Shown piece by piece: positions 1 to 8,677 of a stretch of DNA of 64,000 bases. The position numbers and the translations under genes are program-made. The stretch lies in NCBI GenBank assembly GCA_902705835.1, contig CACSIN010000012.1, forward strand, positions 181,346 to 245,345, read 5' to 3'. The notes beneath the pieces are model-generated. The model saw only the letters and a program-made list of their open reading frames with translations, did no database searches and was not told the origin of the DNA. The stretch comes from BD1-7 clade bacterium (GTDB lineage: Bacteria; Pseudomonadota; Gammaproteobacteria; Pseudomonadales; DT-91). Position 1 is the first letter of the stretch. Every line of letters starts with the position of its first letter.

Positions 1-566
1 AACAGGGCATCTAACGCTATTGGCTGTTTTTGCATCATCAAGGTATAAACAGAAAACGAGCCAGCTGCGACAAGCATCAACCCATCCCCGGGAGTGATTC
101 CTGCACTGCCTCCTTTTGATATTAAAAAGTAAATCCCCAAATAGCTCACAACAATCCCCAGCAGTGTTTGCAGACTCGGCACGCGATGAAATATGAGCCA
201 GCCACCGAGCAATACAAACACCGGGGCAGAAATGCCTATCAAGGTTTGATTGGTAGCGGATGTCGTATGGGCAGCTTGATAGACCAGAAAGGTTTGCAGT
301 GACATGCCAAACAAGCTGGCAATAAACAGAAAGCCTAAGTGGCGTCGTACAACTGCTAACTTGGTAACAGTCAATCGATGCCATGAAAAGGGTAACAGCA
401 GGATAAAGGCGAATGTCCAGCGCCAGAAGCTCAGATGCACCGGGCTGTATTCTTGATAGAGCGACTTACTGACGACGAAGTTGCCTGCCCATAGCAGAGT
501 TGCAAGGGTGGCAAAAATTAGACCGCGATAGTTCTCTTTAGCAAACACGTCACTTCCTTGTTTCAT
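1..566 (-). CDS. EamA/DMT family permease, C-terminus cut by window edge
   Basis: This is a drug/metabolite-type inner-membrane permease whose end lies beyond the left edge; 188 codons are visible from an ATG at 566. The readable N-terminus begins MKQGSDVFAKENYRGL. Hydrophobic segments of about 20 residues follow, with the EamA-typical stretch LATLLWAGNFVVSKS in the first helix and ISAPVFVLLGGWLIF later on. The family exports small metabolites or amino acids, but the substrate cannot be read from sequence. The gene points left, and its upstream side faces a 480-bp region without a clear gene. It resembles the second EamA gene at 24009-24914 only at family level. Confidence 0.85.
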   Translation of the reverse strand, partial: MKQGSDVFAKENYRGLIFATLATLLWAGNFVVSKSLYQEYSPVHLSFWRWTFAFILLLPFSWHRLTVTKLAVVRRHLGFLFIASLFGMSLQTFLVYQAAHTTSATNQTLIGISAPVFVLLGGWLIFHRVPSLQTLLGIVVSYLGIYFLISKGGSAGITPGDGLMLVAAGSFSVYTLMMQKQPIALDAL

Positions 567-1047
567 CGTAAAATGAACGTTTCAGGTATGAGTCCGAAAA
601 GAAGTACTTTCAGTGTTGGGTTAGCTGATTCCTTTGCAACATATATAAAACAAATCTAAATCGTTTTTCAATGAAACATAACTGCTGTAAAAGACAATAT
701 TGTCGGTGACAAACTCAATCGATCAAAACTGAGAATTGGCAGAACCGCGACACACAACCAACCGTTTAAAGTTCTTCCTTAGAGCTAAATAATCCATTAA
801 ATCCAATCACTATCAGCGCTTAAGACGCTTTAACGTCGTTAGCTCTTGTGTTCAGTAATAGAAAAGAAACCAGCAATGAAGTTCCTTGAAAAGTGCCATA
901 ATTCAAGCCGTAGCGACCGATCGCACAATCCAAATCCTTCATATTAAATGCATCTTTTTGCCTGTCGACAACCTGCGCATACACTTGAACAGTTCGGCGC
1001 TGAAATGCGCCTTTGGTAACAATCGGAGGAACTAGACGTTGTGCGTT
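567..1047. other. intergenic stretch, no supported gene
   Basis: The stretch is AT-rich beside the permease start, which suits its promoter. On the minus strand the frame of the downstream ATPase gene stays open for about 66 codons after its TGA, but there is no ribosome-binding site and no recognisable family. I see no other gene here. Confidence 0.5.
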
Positions 1048-1806
1048 TCAATCACCGTATTCGTCAAACAGCCATTGAAAATATCTCTCTGGCGATTCGA
1101 GAAACGATTTGGTCAATTGATAATGGCTCGTGTCTCTATAATCAATCTCTTCGATAACACCGTCGTCAAAGCTGATTACTTTAGCCCCCGGATAGCTCAA
1201 CAAGATGGGGGAGTGTGTTGCGATTAGAAACTGCGCATGCCCTGGTGACTCAAGCTGATTGATAATGCTCATAAACGATAGCTGCCGTTGCGGCGATAAC
1301 GCCGCCTCAGGTTCATCAAGAATGTAAAGGCCTTGTTCGAAACGGTTTTCAAACAGCGCCAAAAATGATTCACCATGAGATTGCTCGTGCAAAGATTTTC
1401 CGCCATAGGCACGCATATCAGACACGCCTTCAATGTAAGTAGCAAAGTTAAAAAAACTCTCTGCGCGCATAAAGAAACCTTCCTTTGTGCGCGGGTGCCA
1501 CGATAACCTCAGTGCTTGAGCGAGCTCTGAACGCTCTTCAAAGGATTCCCGAAAGTGGTCGCGGTTGCCGCCTTCCGGGTCAAACCCACAGCATTCTGCG
1601 ATGGCTTCTAGCAAGGTGGATTTCCCACTGCCGTTTTCGCCAACCAGTAGAGTGACTCGAGCGTCAAGCTTGAGATCAATACCCGCTTCAAATGCAGGGA
1701 TATTAAACGGGTAACGGCGTCGATCGAAGTGCTCTTCGATACCGCTGATGCGGTGCAAAAATGGCGCACCTAGGTTGGTTATATCTGTCATATTGGTAGG
1801 CACCAT
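1048..1806 (-). CDS. ABC-like AAA family ATPase (AAA_21/RecF-like)
   Basis: This is a soluble ABC-ATPase-fold protein of 252 residues, not tied to a permease. It has a Walker A motif GENGSGKS at residues 56-63, a signature-like SHGES near 143-147, Walker B YILDEP near 161-166, and a switch histidine in ATHSP near 196-200. Small proteins of this fold are widespread and sometimes accompany nucleases or toxins, but no such partner lies here. The start is three bases after the stop of the lipoprotein gene at 1810-2229, so the two are probably co-transcribed and translationally coupled. An alternative start is the internal ATG at 1791. The function is unknown beyond ATP binding and hydrolysis. Confidence 0.8.
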   Translation of the reverse strand: MVPTNMTDITNLGAPFLHRISGIEEHFDRRRYPFNIPAFEAGIDLKLDARVTLLVGENGSGKSTLLEAIAECCGFDPEGGNRDHFRESFEERSELAQALRLSWHPRTKEGFFMRAESFFNFATYIEGVSDMRAYGGKSLHEQSHGESFLALFENRFEQGLYILDEPEAALSPQRQLSFMSIINQLESPGHAQFLIATHSPILLSYPGAKVISFDDGVIEEIDYRDTSHYQLTKSFLESPERYFQWLFDEYGD

Positions 1807-1809
1807 GAA

Positions 1810-2229
1810 CTAGTCAATGCACAACGTCGGCTCAGCCACGCCGTCTTTTACATAGGTACGGCAGCCGAAATGTTGCGTCGAACGCTGACATTGCCCCGTG
1901 GTTTTTGAACCCGCATCAATGCGTCTTTGCACCGCAATACAGGCGACTTCACACTGGCTACTATCCGTACATGGCTGGCCCGCGTCTTTCGCCGGTAATA
2001 TACACGCTTCGCGCTGCAGCTTACCGACCTTCTGCCACTGCCCGCCCTCGGCTTCGCAGGCGCCTTGAGAAGTTAACCCATTAGCGCGTTCTTCCAATGA
2101 CAGTATCGTTGGCGTTGGCTTCTGCGTTGAAAGATGCACGACCTTGCCGGCGTCCGATTCATAGGCACTGCAGCTCTGAAGAATCAGCAACGCAATAAAG
2201 ACAAAAGGAACCAAAAGGATTTTATTCAT
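1810..2229 (-). CDS. cysteine-rich predicted lipoprotein
   Basis: The product has 139 residues. The N-terminus is a lipoprotein signal, with a hydrophobic core LVPFVFIALLIL followed by the lipobox LQSC, giving Cys20 as the lipidated residue. The mature part holds several cysteines spaced as in disulfide-rich secreted domains (CEAEGGQWQ, CILPAKDAGQPC, CEVACIAV, CQRS, CRTYV). I do not recognise a named family. It is the first gene of a two-gene unit with the ATPase at 1048-1806. No strong ribosome-binding site precedes the ATG. Confidence 0.7.
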   Translation of the reverse strand: MNKILLVPFVFIALLILQSCSAYESDAGKVVHLSTQKPTPTILSLEERANGLTSQGACEAEGGQWQKVGKLQREACILPAKDAGQPCTDSSQCEVACIAVQRRIDAGSKTTGQCQRSTQHFGCRTYVKDGVAEPTLCID

Positions 2230-2463
2230 AAGATACGATCAACCAGTCAGGTGCAGACCCGAACATTAACGCGTCAGGCAGCTCAACGCAAAAACCTGCT
2301 TGAGCCTTTGCCTCCCCAAAATATATCGCAGGCGTCGTTAATTATAAGGCGACACTCAACCGCAGCATCAGCGTAAACCAGAACATCGACTGACGTACTG
2401 GCATCTCATGCCACATCCTTCCAATAAACGGTCAATAGCAATAGTCGCAGTCTGGGTCGGCTC

Positions 2464-2474
2464 TCGTTATAATC
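2464..2474 (+). promoter_or_regulatory. probable -10 box before the TetR gene
   Basis: A TATAAT hexamer lies about 20 bp before the ATG at 2491. No convincing -35 hexamer was found, so the promoter is tentative. Confidence 0.35.
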
Positions 2475-2490
2475 GTTTTTTTACTCAGAT

Positions 2491-3096
2491 ATGCTCGTTT
2501 CTATGCCCAAGCCACTTTCCTCTGCAGATGTTGAAAAGTTTCAATCGACGTTCTGCGACATAGCATTGACGCTGATTGAAGAAAACGGCATCGATAACAC
2601 ATCACTTCGCAGCATCGCCAAAGCCTATGGTTGCAGCAGCATGACGCCATATCGTTATTTTAAAGATAAGGAAGAACTGCTGGATATCATCCGAGCGCGG
2701 GGGTTTAAAACCTTTATTGATCGTCTGGATGCCATTACCGAAAGTGATTCTCCGGCGATGGAAAAGATGCACGAACTGGCACGAGAATATTTCGAGTTTG
2801 CGCTAGAAAAGCACACCCTGTATCAATTGATGTTCGATCGCAACGCATACAACCAAACGACTCACCCGCAATTACAAGACCAACTCGATCGTCTTAACAA
2901 AGCGTGGGCAAGCAGTGCCAGAGTCAGCTCAGATGCCGGCGTTAACCGTGTGGATAGCGAGCTGGCCGCCCAGTTATTCTGGGCGGGTATGCATGGGCTG
3001 GTAACGCTGCACATTTCGCAAAGCTTCAACAGCAAATGGTCGTTTGAGCAGATGGCCACCGAACTGATTGATACTATGTTCATCGGCTTTGCCTAA
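2491..3096 (+). CDS. TetR/AcrR family transcriptional regulator
   Basis: A 201-residue one-component regulator. The N-terminal helix-turn-helix is clear: IALTLIEENGIDNTSLRSIA followed by AYGCSSMTPYRYFKDKEELL, which is the TetR recognition helix region. The C-terminal two thirds form the helical ligand-binding and dimer domain, with an AAQLFWAGMHGLV segment typical of TetR_C families. It is convergent with the MMPL gene ending at 3141. It may control the neighbouring P450-MMPL operon, but this is inference from position. An alternative start is the ATG at 2503. Confidence 0.9.
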   Translation: MLVSMPKPLSSADVEKFQSTFCDIALTLIEENGIDNTSLRSIAKAYGCSSMTPYRYFKDKEELLDIIRARGFKTFIDRLDAITESDSPAMEKMHELAREYFEFALEKHTLYQLMFDRNAYNQTTHPQLQDQLDRLNKAWASSARVSSDAGVNRVDSELAAQLFWAGMHGLVTLHISQSFNSKWSFEQMATELIDTMFIGFA

Positions 3097-3129
3097 ACCT
3101 AATCCGCAATTCACTTGGCAGTTTAGGTT
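3096..3129. terminator. hairpin between convergent genes
   Basis: Seven-base arms AACCTAA (3096-3102) and TTAGGTT (3123-3129) lie between the TetR and MMPL stop codons. There is no strong T-run, so function as a terminator is only plausible. Confidence 0.3.
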
Positions 3130-3140
3130 AGGCGCTAGCG

Positions 3141-5456
3141 TTAGACACTAGATTTTACGCCTTTACCCTTATCGATAAACATCAGTAGTGCTGGCAATAA
3201 GATAAAATCCAGTATCAAAGCGGCAATCAGAATAATACTCGTCAGCAAGCCTAAATCTGCATTACCGTGAACTTGTGACAAGGTCAAAATGGCAAACCCT
3301 GAAGCCAGTGCCGCTGTCGTTATCCACAGTGGGGTTCCGACATGCTTGAAGGCATAACGTACGGAATCTTCGGCATCGAGAGCTTCATGTTGACGTGCAA
3401 ATTGATACTTCGATAAGAAGTGCACGGTATCATCAACGATAATACCCATCGTAATAATCACGACAGTGGTTAACCCCAAGCCCAGCTCACCGGAAATAAC
3501 CGCCCACACACCAAAGCCCACTGCCGCAGGAATGATATTCGGCACAATACTAATCAAGCCATAACGAAAGCTACCCAACACCAGCATCAATACCGCGGAT
3601 ATAATCGCTAAGGCGACAAAAGAACCCTCAATGCTCGATACCAGGCTGTCGATACTCAGATGCGACCACATAATCGCTAATGATGCCCCCGGGTGACGCT
3701 GATTTTCAGGCAGGTTTTCCGCCTGCCAAGCAGCAACTTTATCCTGCAAGGCGAATACCTTAGCGGTATCCATACTCTTGGTGGTAATGAGTACACGTGT
3801 AGCGGATTTATCCGGCGAGATCATGTTGTTCAGATCAACACCCAACGGCACGCTCATCTCGTACATCAGCAACAGTTGCGCTGTCAGATCTTTATTATCC
3901 GGAATACGATAGTAAGCGTCGTCATCACCATGCATGTTTTTATTCAGGCGTTTGATGGTATCTGTAACCGAATACACACTGGTGACTTCAGGTTGCTCAC
4001 GTAACCAGCCAACAAACTTCTCAAGCTCTGCCATATAGGCAGGATCGGTAATACCACCTTCACTATCTGCATTAATGTCGTAATTGACGTTATACAAACC
4101 GCCAAACTGTTGGTCGACAGCTTCGTTATCGGTACGAAATTCATGCGGCTTTTTGATCATTTCACTAAATCGATCATTGATCGTGTTTTGTGAGGCTAAT
4201 GCCAGCATCAAAACAGAAAACACAATGGAGCCAATCAACAAGCCACGTTGGCGTGCAATGACCCAATTGGCGAGTTTTAACATCGTAGCTTCGGTGTTGG
4301 TCTCGGCCTTCTTTGGCTTACGCACGGGCATAATCGACAGCAATGCAGGCAACACAGTGTAAGAAAACAACCACGCCAACAATACTGACATCGCAGAGGC
4401 ATTACCCAAATGTGCCGCTGGCGGTAAATCAGTAAAATTCAGGCTTAAAAAACCTAGCCCGGTGGTTAAGCTAGTGATGCTCACCGGCATAAAATTAACC
4501 CGTAAACTCAAGCGAATAGCTTCGAGTTTATCGTTGCTGTAATAGCTATGCAGAAAGTACGAAATAATATGAATACAATGCGCAATAGCGACCGTGATGC
4601 CAATGATCACTGCGTTAATCGCCAGGGTTGAATACACGGTTCCAAAAAGCGATGAGAAACCGATCGCACCAATGGTTGCCATGATCGCAATCACAAGGCT
4701 GACCGTGACACCGGTAATGCTGCGCATCAACACGCCGACCATCACAAACATCAGCAAAAACATCACCGGCACCATGGTGATGATGTCATTGGTTGCGATC
4801 GTCAGATTATGGTAGTTACTGATGGCGTTACCGGTTACCCACGTTTTAACGCCTGGATAACGGGATTCAATAGATTCGGTTAGCGCATACACGGCCAGTG
4901 CAGAAGCAGTTTCTTCGGCCTGCCCTTCCTCTTGAGTGTCATGACGGCTGAGCGCTACTGTTATCGATGCATGCGTACCGGCTTTGTTCACCAACCGGTC
5001 AATGACATCCGGCGATGCCATTGCAATACGCTCAATACGCTTGACCGCTTCAGGCGTCAGGGCCTCAGACGAATCATATAACGCATCAATCACAATATCG
5101 TCGTCTTCACTGTAGCTGTATTGAAAGTTCGCTAATGAATCGACACGCAACGCGCTCGGTAACGTCCAGCTTTCTTCCGTTAATGCCATCAATGCAGACA
5201 ATGCGTTGGGGGTAAACAGCGTCCCCTCATCTGACGACATCATGATAAACATGCGACTATCTTTGCCGTATTTATCTTCGACTTCATCAAACTGCTGCAA
5301 ATAGGGGTAATCGTCGCTAAAGAAAGCCCGCGGTGTGCTATCAAACACAAAATGTTTGAAGCCAGTGAAGCTTGCCGCAAACAATACCAGGGCGAGTATC
5401 AGCCCGATCCACCGATATTGTACGGATAGATTTGCTACCTGTGTGCTGACTTTCAT
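3141..5456 (-). CDS. RND/MMPL family transporter
   Basis: A 771-residue inner-membrane protein of the MMPL/patched-like RND superfamily. The layout is one N-terminal helix, a periplasmic loop, a block of about six helices from residue 220, then the same pattern repeated, ending in a membrane block from about 600. GIIVDDTVHFLSKYQ carries the RND-type charged pair within the second block. Family members move lipids, hopanoids or hydrophobic drugs using proton motive force. The ATG has a good GGGGGA ribosome-binding site. It follows the P450 gene by 48 bp on the same strand, suggesting that the P450 product or its substrate is a lipophilic compound handled by this pump. Confidence 0.9.
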   Translation of the reverse strand: MKVSTQVANLSVQYRWIGLILALVLFAASFTGFKHFVFDSTPRAFFSDDYPYLQQFDEVEDKYGKDSRMFIMMSSDEGTLFTPNALSALMALTEESWTLPSALRVDSLANFQYSYSEDDDIVIDALYDSSEALTPEAVKRIERIAMASPDVIDRLVNKAGTHASITVALSRHDTQEEGQAEETASALAVYALTESIESRYPGVKTWVTGNAISNYHNLTIATNDIITMVPVMFLLMFVMVGVLMRSITGVTVSLVIAIMATIGAIGFSSLFGTVYSTLAINAVIIGITVAIAHCIHIISYFLHSYYSNDKLEAIRLSLRVNFMPVSITSLTTGLGFLSLNFTDLPPAAHLGNASAMSVLLAWLFSYTVLPALLSIMPVRKPKKAETNTEATMLKLANWVIARQRGLLIGSIVFSVLMLALASQNTINDRFSEMIKKPHEFRTDNEAVDQQFGGLYNVNYDINADSEGGITDPAYMAELEKFVGWLREQPEVTSVYSVTDTIKRLNKNMHGDDDAYYRIPDNKDLTAQLLLMYEMSVPLGVDLNNMISPDKSATRVLITTKSMDTAKVFALQDKVAAWQAENLPENQRHPGASLAIMWSHLSIDSLVSSIEGSFVALAIISAVLMLVLGSFRYGLISIVPNIIPAAVGFGVWAVISGELGLGLTTVVIITMGIIVDDTVHFLSKYQFARQHEALDAEDSVRYAFKHVGTPLWITTAALASGFAILTLSQVHGNADLGLLTSIILIAALILDFILLPALLMFIDKGKGVKSSV

Positions 5457-5504
5457 GAATCCCCCGGTCGTTTAATGCACTTTTGTTATTGTCTAACAGC
5501 GTCT

Positions 5505-6767
5505 TTATTCATGACTTCGGATCATCATGCAAGTCATCTTGCGGTTAATGAAATCTTTTTCATATTTGGGCTCGCCCAAAAGCTCCGGGCTGGGCACCTT
5601 CTCGATGAATTTCTGCAAGAAGATTCGGCCAATGGTTTTCGCCAATGACGCCCCAACACAGAAGTGACTGCCGGCACCAAAGATCCAGGCATCCTTTAAG
5701 TTTTTACGATGGATATCGAACGTAAACGGATCGGGAAACACCGACGGATCGAGGTTAGCGGTATTGACGTTAAACTTGATCATATCGCCTTTGGCAATCT
5801 TCTCGCCGCACAGCTCGACATCTTCTTTGGCGAAACGAATGCCGCCACTGTGGGCAAAGTAATTCAGTCGATTGGATTCGATCACGGCATTGTCGATTAA
5901 CGATGGATCGGCTTTCAGCTCCGCAATCACTTCGGGATACTGTACGACAGTATAAATCACACAATTGATGAAATGCGCGGTAGTGTCTGGCCCTGCGGTT
6001 AACAGCGAGGCAACAAATGCCATAACTTCATCAATAGACAGACGATCTCCATCTTCATCAGCCGTTTGAATCAACGTCGAGATAAAATCGTCACGCGGAT
6101 TGTCGCGACGATCTTGTATCACGGATTTAACGATACGAATGCCTTCAAATGCTAACGCCGGATCAGGCGCTTCCGTCGGCATATACGTTGCCAGAATCGC
6201 TTCAGCCAAACCTTTAAATTCGCGCTGAAAATTCGTAGGTACTCCGACCAATTCGGCGATGATCTTTAACGGCACCTCTTTAGAAACCTCGACCAGATTA
6301 AAATCACCGGTTGCGTTTTCCAATGCCTCATCCACGATTCGGCTGATCGCATCTTCCATTTTAACCACGTTACGCGGTAAAAATGCCGGCTGTACCAAGC
6401 GGCGAATCCGCATATGATCAGCACTCGGAAGCACGATCAGAAGGTTCGCGAGGAGCTTTTCGAGCGCGTTTTGTTCATCGTCCGGGATCGGTTTGGGAGC
6501 AAAGCGCCAGTCACTGAAATTCAGACTGAATTTATCACTACGCCCCATATCGAAGGTTTCTTTTTTATCTTGTGAGCAGACCCAAGCCGCAATTTGCGGG
6601 CAGAAAAAGATCTGATGATTCCTACGCATCTCATCAAGAACCGGGTTAGGGTCGGCATAGAACTTTTTTGCATCGTTCGGGTTATACCCACGAAACGTCG
6701 GTTTAGTGAACGAGTTTTTGATCGAATAGGCGGCAATACGGCATTTGGTTGCAAAAGATAACTGCAT
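5505..6767 (-). CDS. cytochrome P450
   Basis: A soluble bacterial class I P450 of 420 residues. The I-helix oxygen-activation motif is AGPDTT (258-263), the ExxR motif is ESNR (297-300), and the heme loop is FGAGSHFCVG with Cys370 as thiolate ligand. All are intact, so an active monooxygenase is expected. No ferredoxin or ferredoxin reductase gene is adjacent, so electron partners must come from elsewhere. It is the first gene of a P450-MMPL unit. Substrate is unknown; a steroid, terpenoid or fatty acid would fit the catabolic cluster at 38-46 kb, but that is inference. Confidence 0.93.
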   Translation of the reverse strand: MQLSFATKCRIAAYSIKNSFTKPTFRGYNPNDAKKFYADPNPVLDEMRRNHQIFFCPQIAAWVCSQDKKETFDMGRSDKFSLNFSDWRFAPKPIPDDEQNALEKLLANLLIVLPSADHMRIRRLVQPAFLPRNVVKMEDAISRIVDEALENATGDFNLVEVSKEVPLKIIAELVGVPTNFQREFKGLAEAILATYMPTEAPDPALAFEGIRIVKSVIQDRRDNPRDDFISTLIQTADEDGDRLSIDEVMAFVASLLTAGPDTTAHFINCVIYTVVQYPEVIAELKADPSLIDNAVIESNRLNYFAHSGGIRFAKEDVELCGEKIAKGDMIKFNVNTANLDPSVFPDPFTFDIHRKNLKDAWIFGAGSHFCVGASLAKTIGRIFLQKFIEKVPSPELLGEPKYEKDFINRKMTCMMIRSHE

Positions 6768-6810
6768 GTTTCAGGATCCAGAATAGAGCTTAACCTCGGA
6801 AATTGCGCAT

Positions 6811-6839
6811 ATTCTACATTTTTTAAATTTACAGTGTAA
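6811..6839 (-). promoter_or_regulatory. promoter/operator region of the P450 gene
   Basis: Read on the minus strand, TAGAAT (6811-6816) can serve as a -10 box about 45 bp before the P450 start. A short perfect inverted repeat TTACA-G-TGTAA occupies 6829-6839 near the -35 position, typical of a repressor operator. Both are judged by eye. Confidence 0.35.
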
Positions 6840-7119
6840 GTTACAAATTCACCATTATTTCGGATCAGCAGTTTTTGTGAGTTAGCAAACGGGAGAAAAA
6901 CAGGTATCAACTACAGATATCAGTAGTATCAATAACTTAGAGCTATTATCAACGATAGCCTGAGAATACGTGAGATTATTTTTGTGTGGAAAATAAAAGC
7001 GATATTCCAAACGCTATGGGTTAACGCACACCGCGCATTTAGTAATCTCAATGCCACGGTGGTACGTTAATTCATCTCGCCATGTTGATGACACAGCGAA
7101 GAGGTAACGTGAAAATTAC

Positions 7120-7632
7120 TTACTCGGGCATTTGCCCACCAAGTTGCAGCAAACGTTCCAAGGGGTCACCTTCGACAAACGTATAAGTAATGTCCACCGT
7201 TTCCGGGAGCACAATTGCCAAACCAAACTCAATCTGAACCGTCGAAGTTCCATCTACAGTCACCGTATTCAATGGAATTGCTACTCCCACATCGACATAA
7301 CTACAATAATCAGCAGTATCTTCATAACATTTGGTTGGTGTAATCGTACCAGACCACCCCTCTCCTGCCTTAGCGATGACCAATGTTGTGTCCATCGTTA
7401 AACCCAGAACTCTAGGTACAGTCAACTTATTGGAATCGTATATGGTGAATTCGTCTGCTCCTGAATTCAACAACCAGGAGCCAACGCCAATACCGCTACC
7501 CGCGGCGTTCCCGGCAAGATAAATAATTGAAGCTGACGTATGCTCACCAGATGTGTCAGCCCAAACGGCCCCAGAGAGTGAAAGTAATGTTGAAGCCGTC
7601 CCTGCAAACAGCGCCTTGGTCAGTAAACTCAT
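7120..7632 (-). CDS. small secreted protein of unknown function
   Basis: The ATG at 7632 was preferred over an upstream in-frame start because AGAGGA sits just before it and it opens a classical Sec signal peptide: MSLLTKALFAGTASTLLSLS with cleavage after AVWA. The mature part of about 145 residues is rich in Thr, Val and Gly with alternating hydrophobic residues, suggesting a beta-sandwich. It contains two cysteines (CYEDTADYC) that may pair. I do not recognise the family. Its upstream region carries a CRP-like site and a long inverted repeat. Confidence 0.7.
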   Translation of the reverse strand: MSLLTKALFAGTASTLLSLSGAVWADTSGEHTSASIIYLAGNAAGSGIGVGSWLLNSGADEFTIYDSNKLTVPRVLGLTMDTTLVIAKAGEGWSGTITPTKCYEDTADYCSYVDVGVAIPLNTVTVDGTSTVQIEFGLAIVLPETVDITYTFVEGDPLERLLQLGGQMPE

Positions 7633-7833
7633 AGCTACATCCTCTTTAATATAAGCTGAGCAACAAAGCTCACAACCCGCTGCCAATCAGTCGTCTGCGA
7701 AATCCGTTGCGCAATATTGAAGGGCGGAGTCGCCCTCGTGGTATGGCTAAGATGCAAGTGCAGAGAGTTTTATTCAGGCGAACTGATCAAAGGAGGCGAA
7801 TCAAATATGAGGGGTATTGAATTTTCAAAAAAA

Positions 7834-7847
7834 GTGACAAGTATCAC
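7834..7847. promoter_or_regulatory. CRP-like half-site pair
   Basis: GTGA and TCAC are separated by 6 bp within AAAGTGACAAGTATCACAAA, matching the core of the CRP/Vfr consensus. It lies about 200 bp upstream of the secreted-protein gene and overlaps the left arm of the inverted repeat at 7842-7882. Confidence 0.35.
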
Positions 7848-7882
7848 AAATAAATTGCAGTGATAACGATTTATTTGTGATA
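7842..7882. repeat. perfect 14-bp inverted repeat with 13-bp spacer
   Basis: The left arm TATCACAAATAAAT (7842-7855) and right arm ATTTATTTGTGATA (7869-7882) are exact reverse complements. There is no T-run, so it looks more like a regulatory element or attachment-like site than a terminator. The rest of the roughly 460-bp gap (7633-8090) shows no gene. Confidence 0.8.
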
Positions 7883-8090
7883 AAAACCTGCTTCTTTTGA
7901 AAAACTAAATAATGGATCAATAATATGCATGGAACGAGTGCAAAAACAGGATTAAACCGAAAGATCACCCAGAGTGAGTGAAGACCTAATAGCTGCCGCC
8001 AAATCTCGCAATAATATAAACCGCACCTTGAATATCATTGCGCCTTTTTACAGATTAGCGGCAACGAAAGAAGCCGTTTTTCTCAAACCA

Positions 8091-8444
8091 TCACATGCAT
8101 TTATAGGCTTTGCCGACCAACGTGATTTTTGTGGTTCCCCAAGAATCATCCGCTGCAGAATGCACTGAATCCTGAATCACAACTAGATTTGCACCCTCGT
8201 GATAAGCCTTATTGCGAAGGTCATTTCTTGCACCCATTACCAGATTTTCATCACTGGTGAAGTCACCGGTAACCATGTTCCCTTGCGAGCCGGTCAACTC
8301 GGTAACAAATGTACATTGGCGATTTTCTTGCATTTCGTTAGTTAACTCGACGCGTTCAGCACCCGATTCAACTTGCTTTGCTGCGCAGCCACCAAGCAAC
8401 AAAACCGCTAAAACTCCAATCGATAATTTACTGTTTTTCATCAT
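8091..8444 (-). CDS. DUF4156 domain lipoprotein
   Basis: A predicted outer-envelope lipoprotein of about 117 residues. The ATG pair at 8444/8441 opens a signal with lipobox LLGGC (GVLAVLLLGGCAAK). The mature domain carries the DUF4156 pattern: a central MGARNDLRNKAYHEGANLVVI followed by a C-terminal beta strand ending GKAYKC. The family function is not established. A longer in-frame extension to 8579 exists but would put the signal peptide inside the protein, so it was rejected. It is divergent from the ExoY-like gene. Confidence 0.75.
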   Translation of the reverse strand: MMKNSKLSIGVLAVLLLGGCAAKQVESGAERVELTNEMQENRQCTFVTELTGSQGNMVTGDFTSDENLVMGARNDLRNKAYHEGANLVVIQDSVHSAADDSWGTTKITLVGKAYKCM

Positions 8445-8677
8445 TCCCATCCGACATTGATTTAAACGGTTTATTATCAACGGCGAGCGGCATAGAAGTA
8501 TGCATATTCCGCATGGAAACTGAATAAATTGCCGTATTAAATTGATACATGAATTAGCGCGCTCACCTGCATATTGCAACCGGTCAGGTACTCAGCCAAT
8601 GCGTGTTGAACCCGCGCGTTTTCGCTGGGTCTCAATAAACGCATGCCCACTTGTCACTGAAAGCGCACGAGGGATTT

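Noticed and set aside
2134..2376. Plus-strand gene over the lipoprotein start
   Set aside because: It overlaps the better supported lipoprotein gene antisense and has no domain.
8651..8677. TTG start for the ExoY-like gene
   Set aside because: No ribosome-binding site before TTG 8651, whereas GAGG stands at a good distance before GTG 8678.
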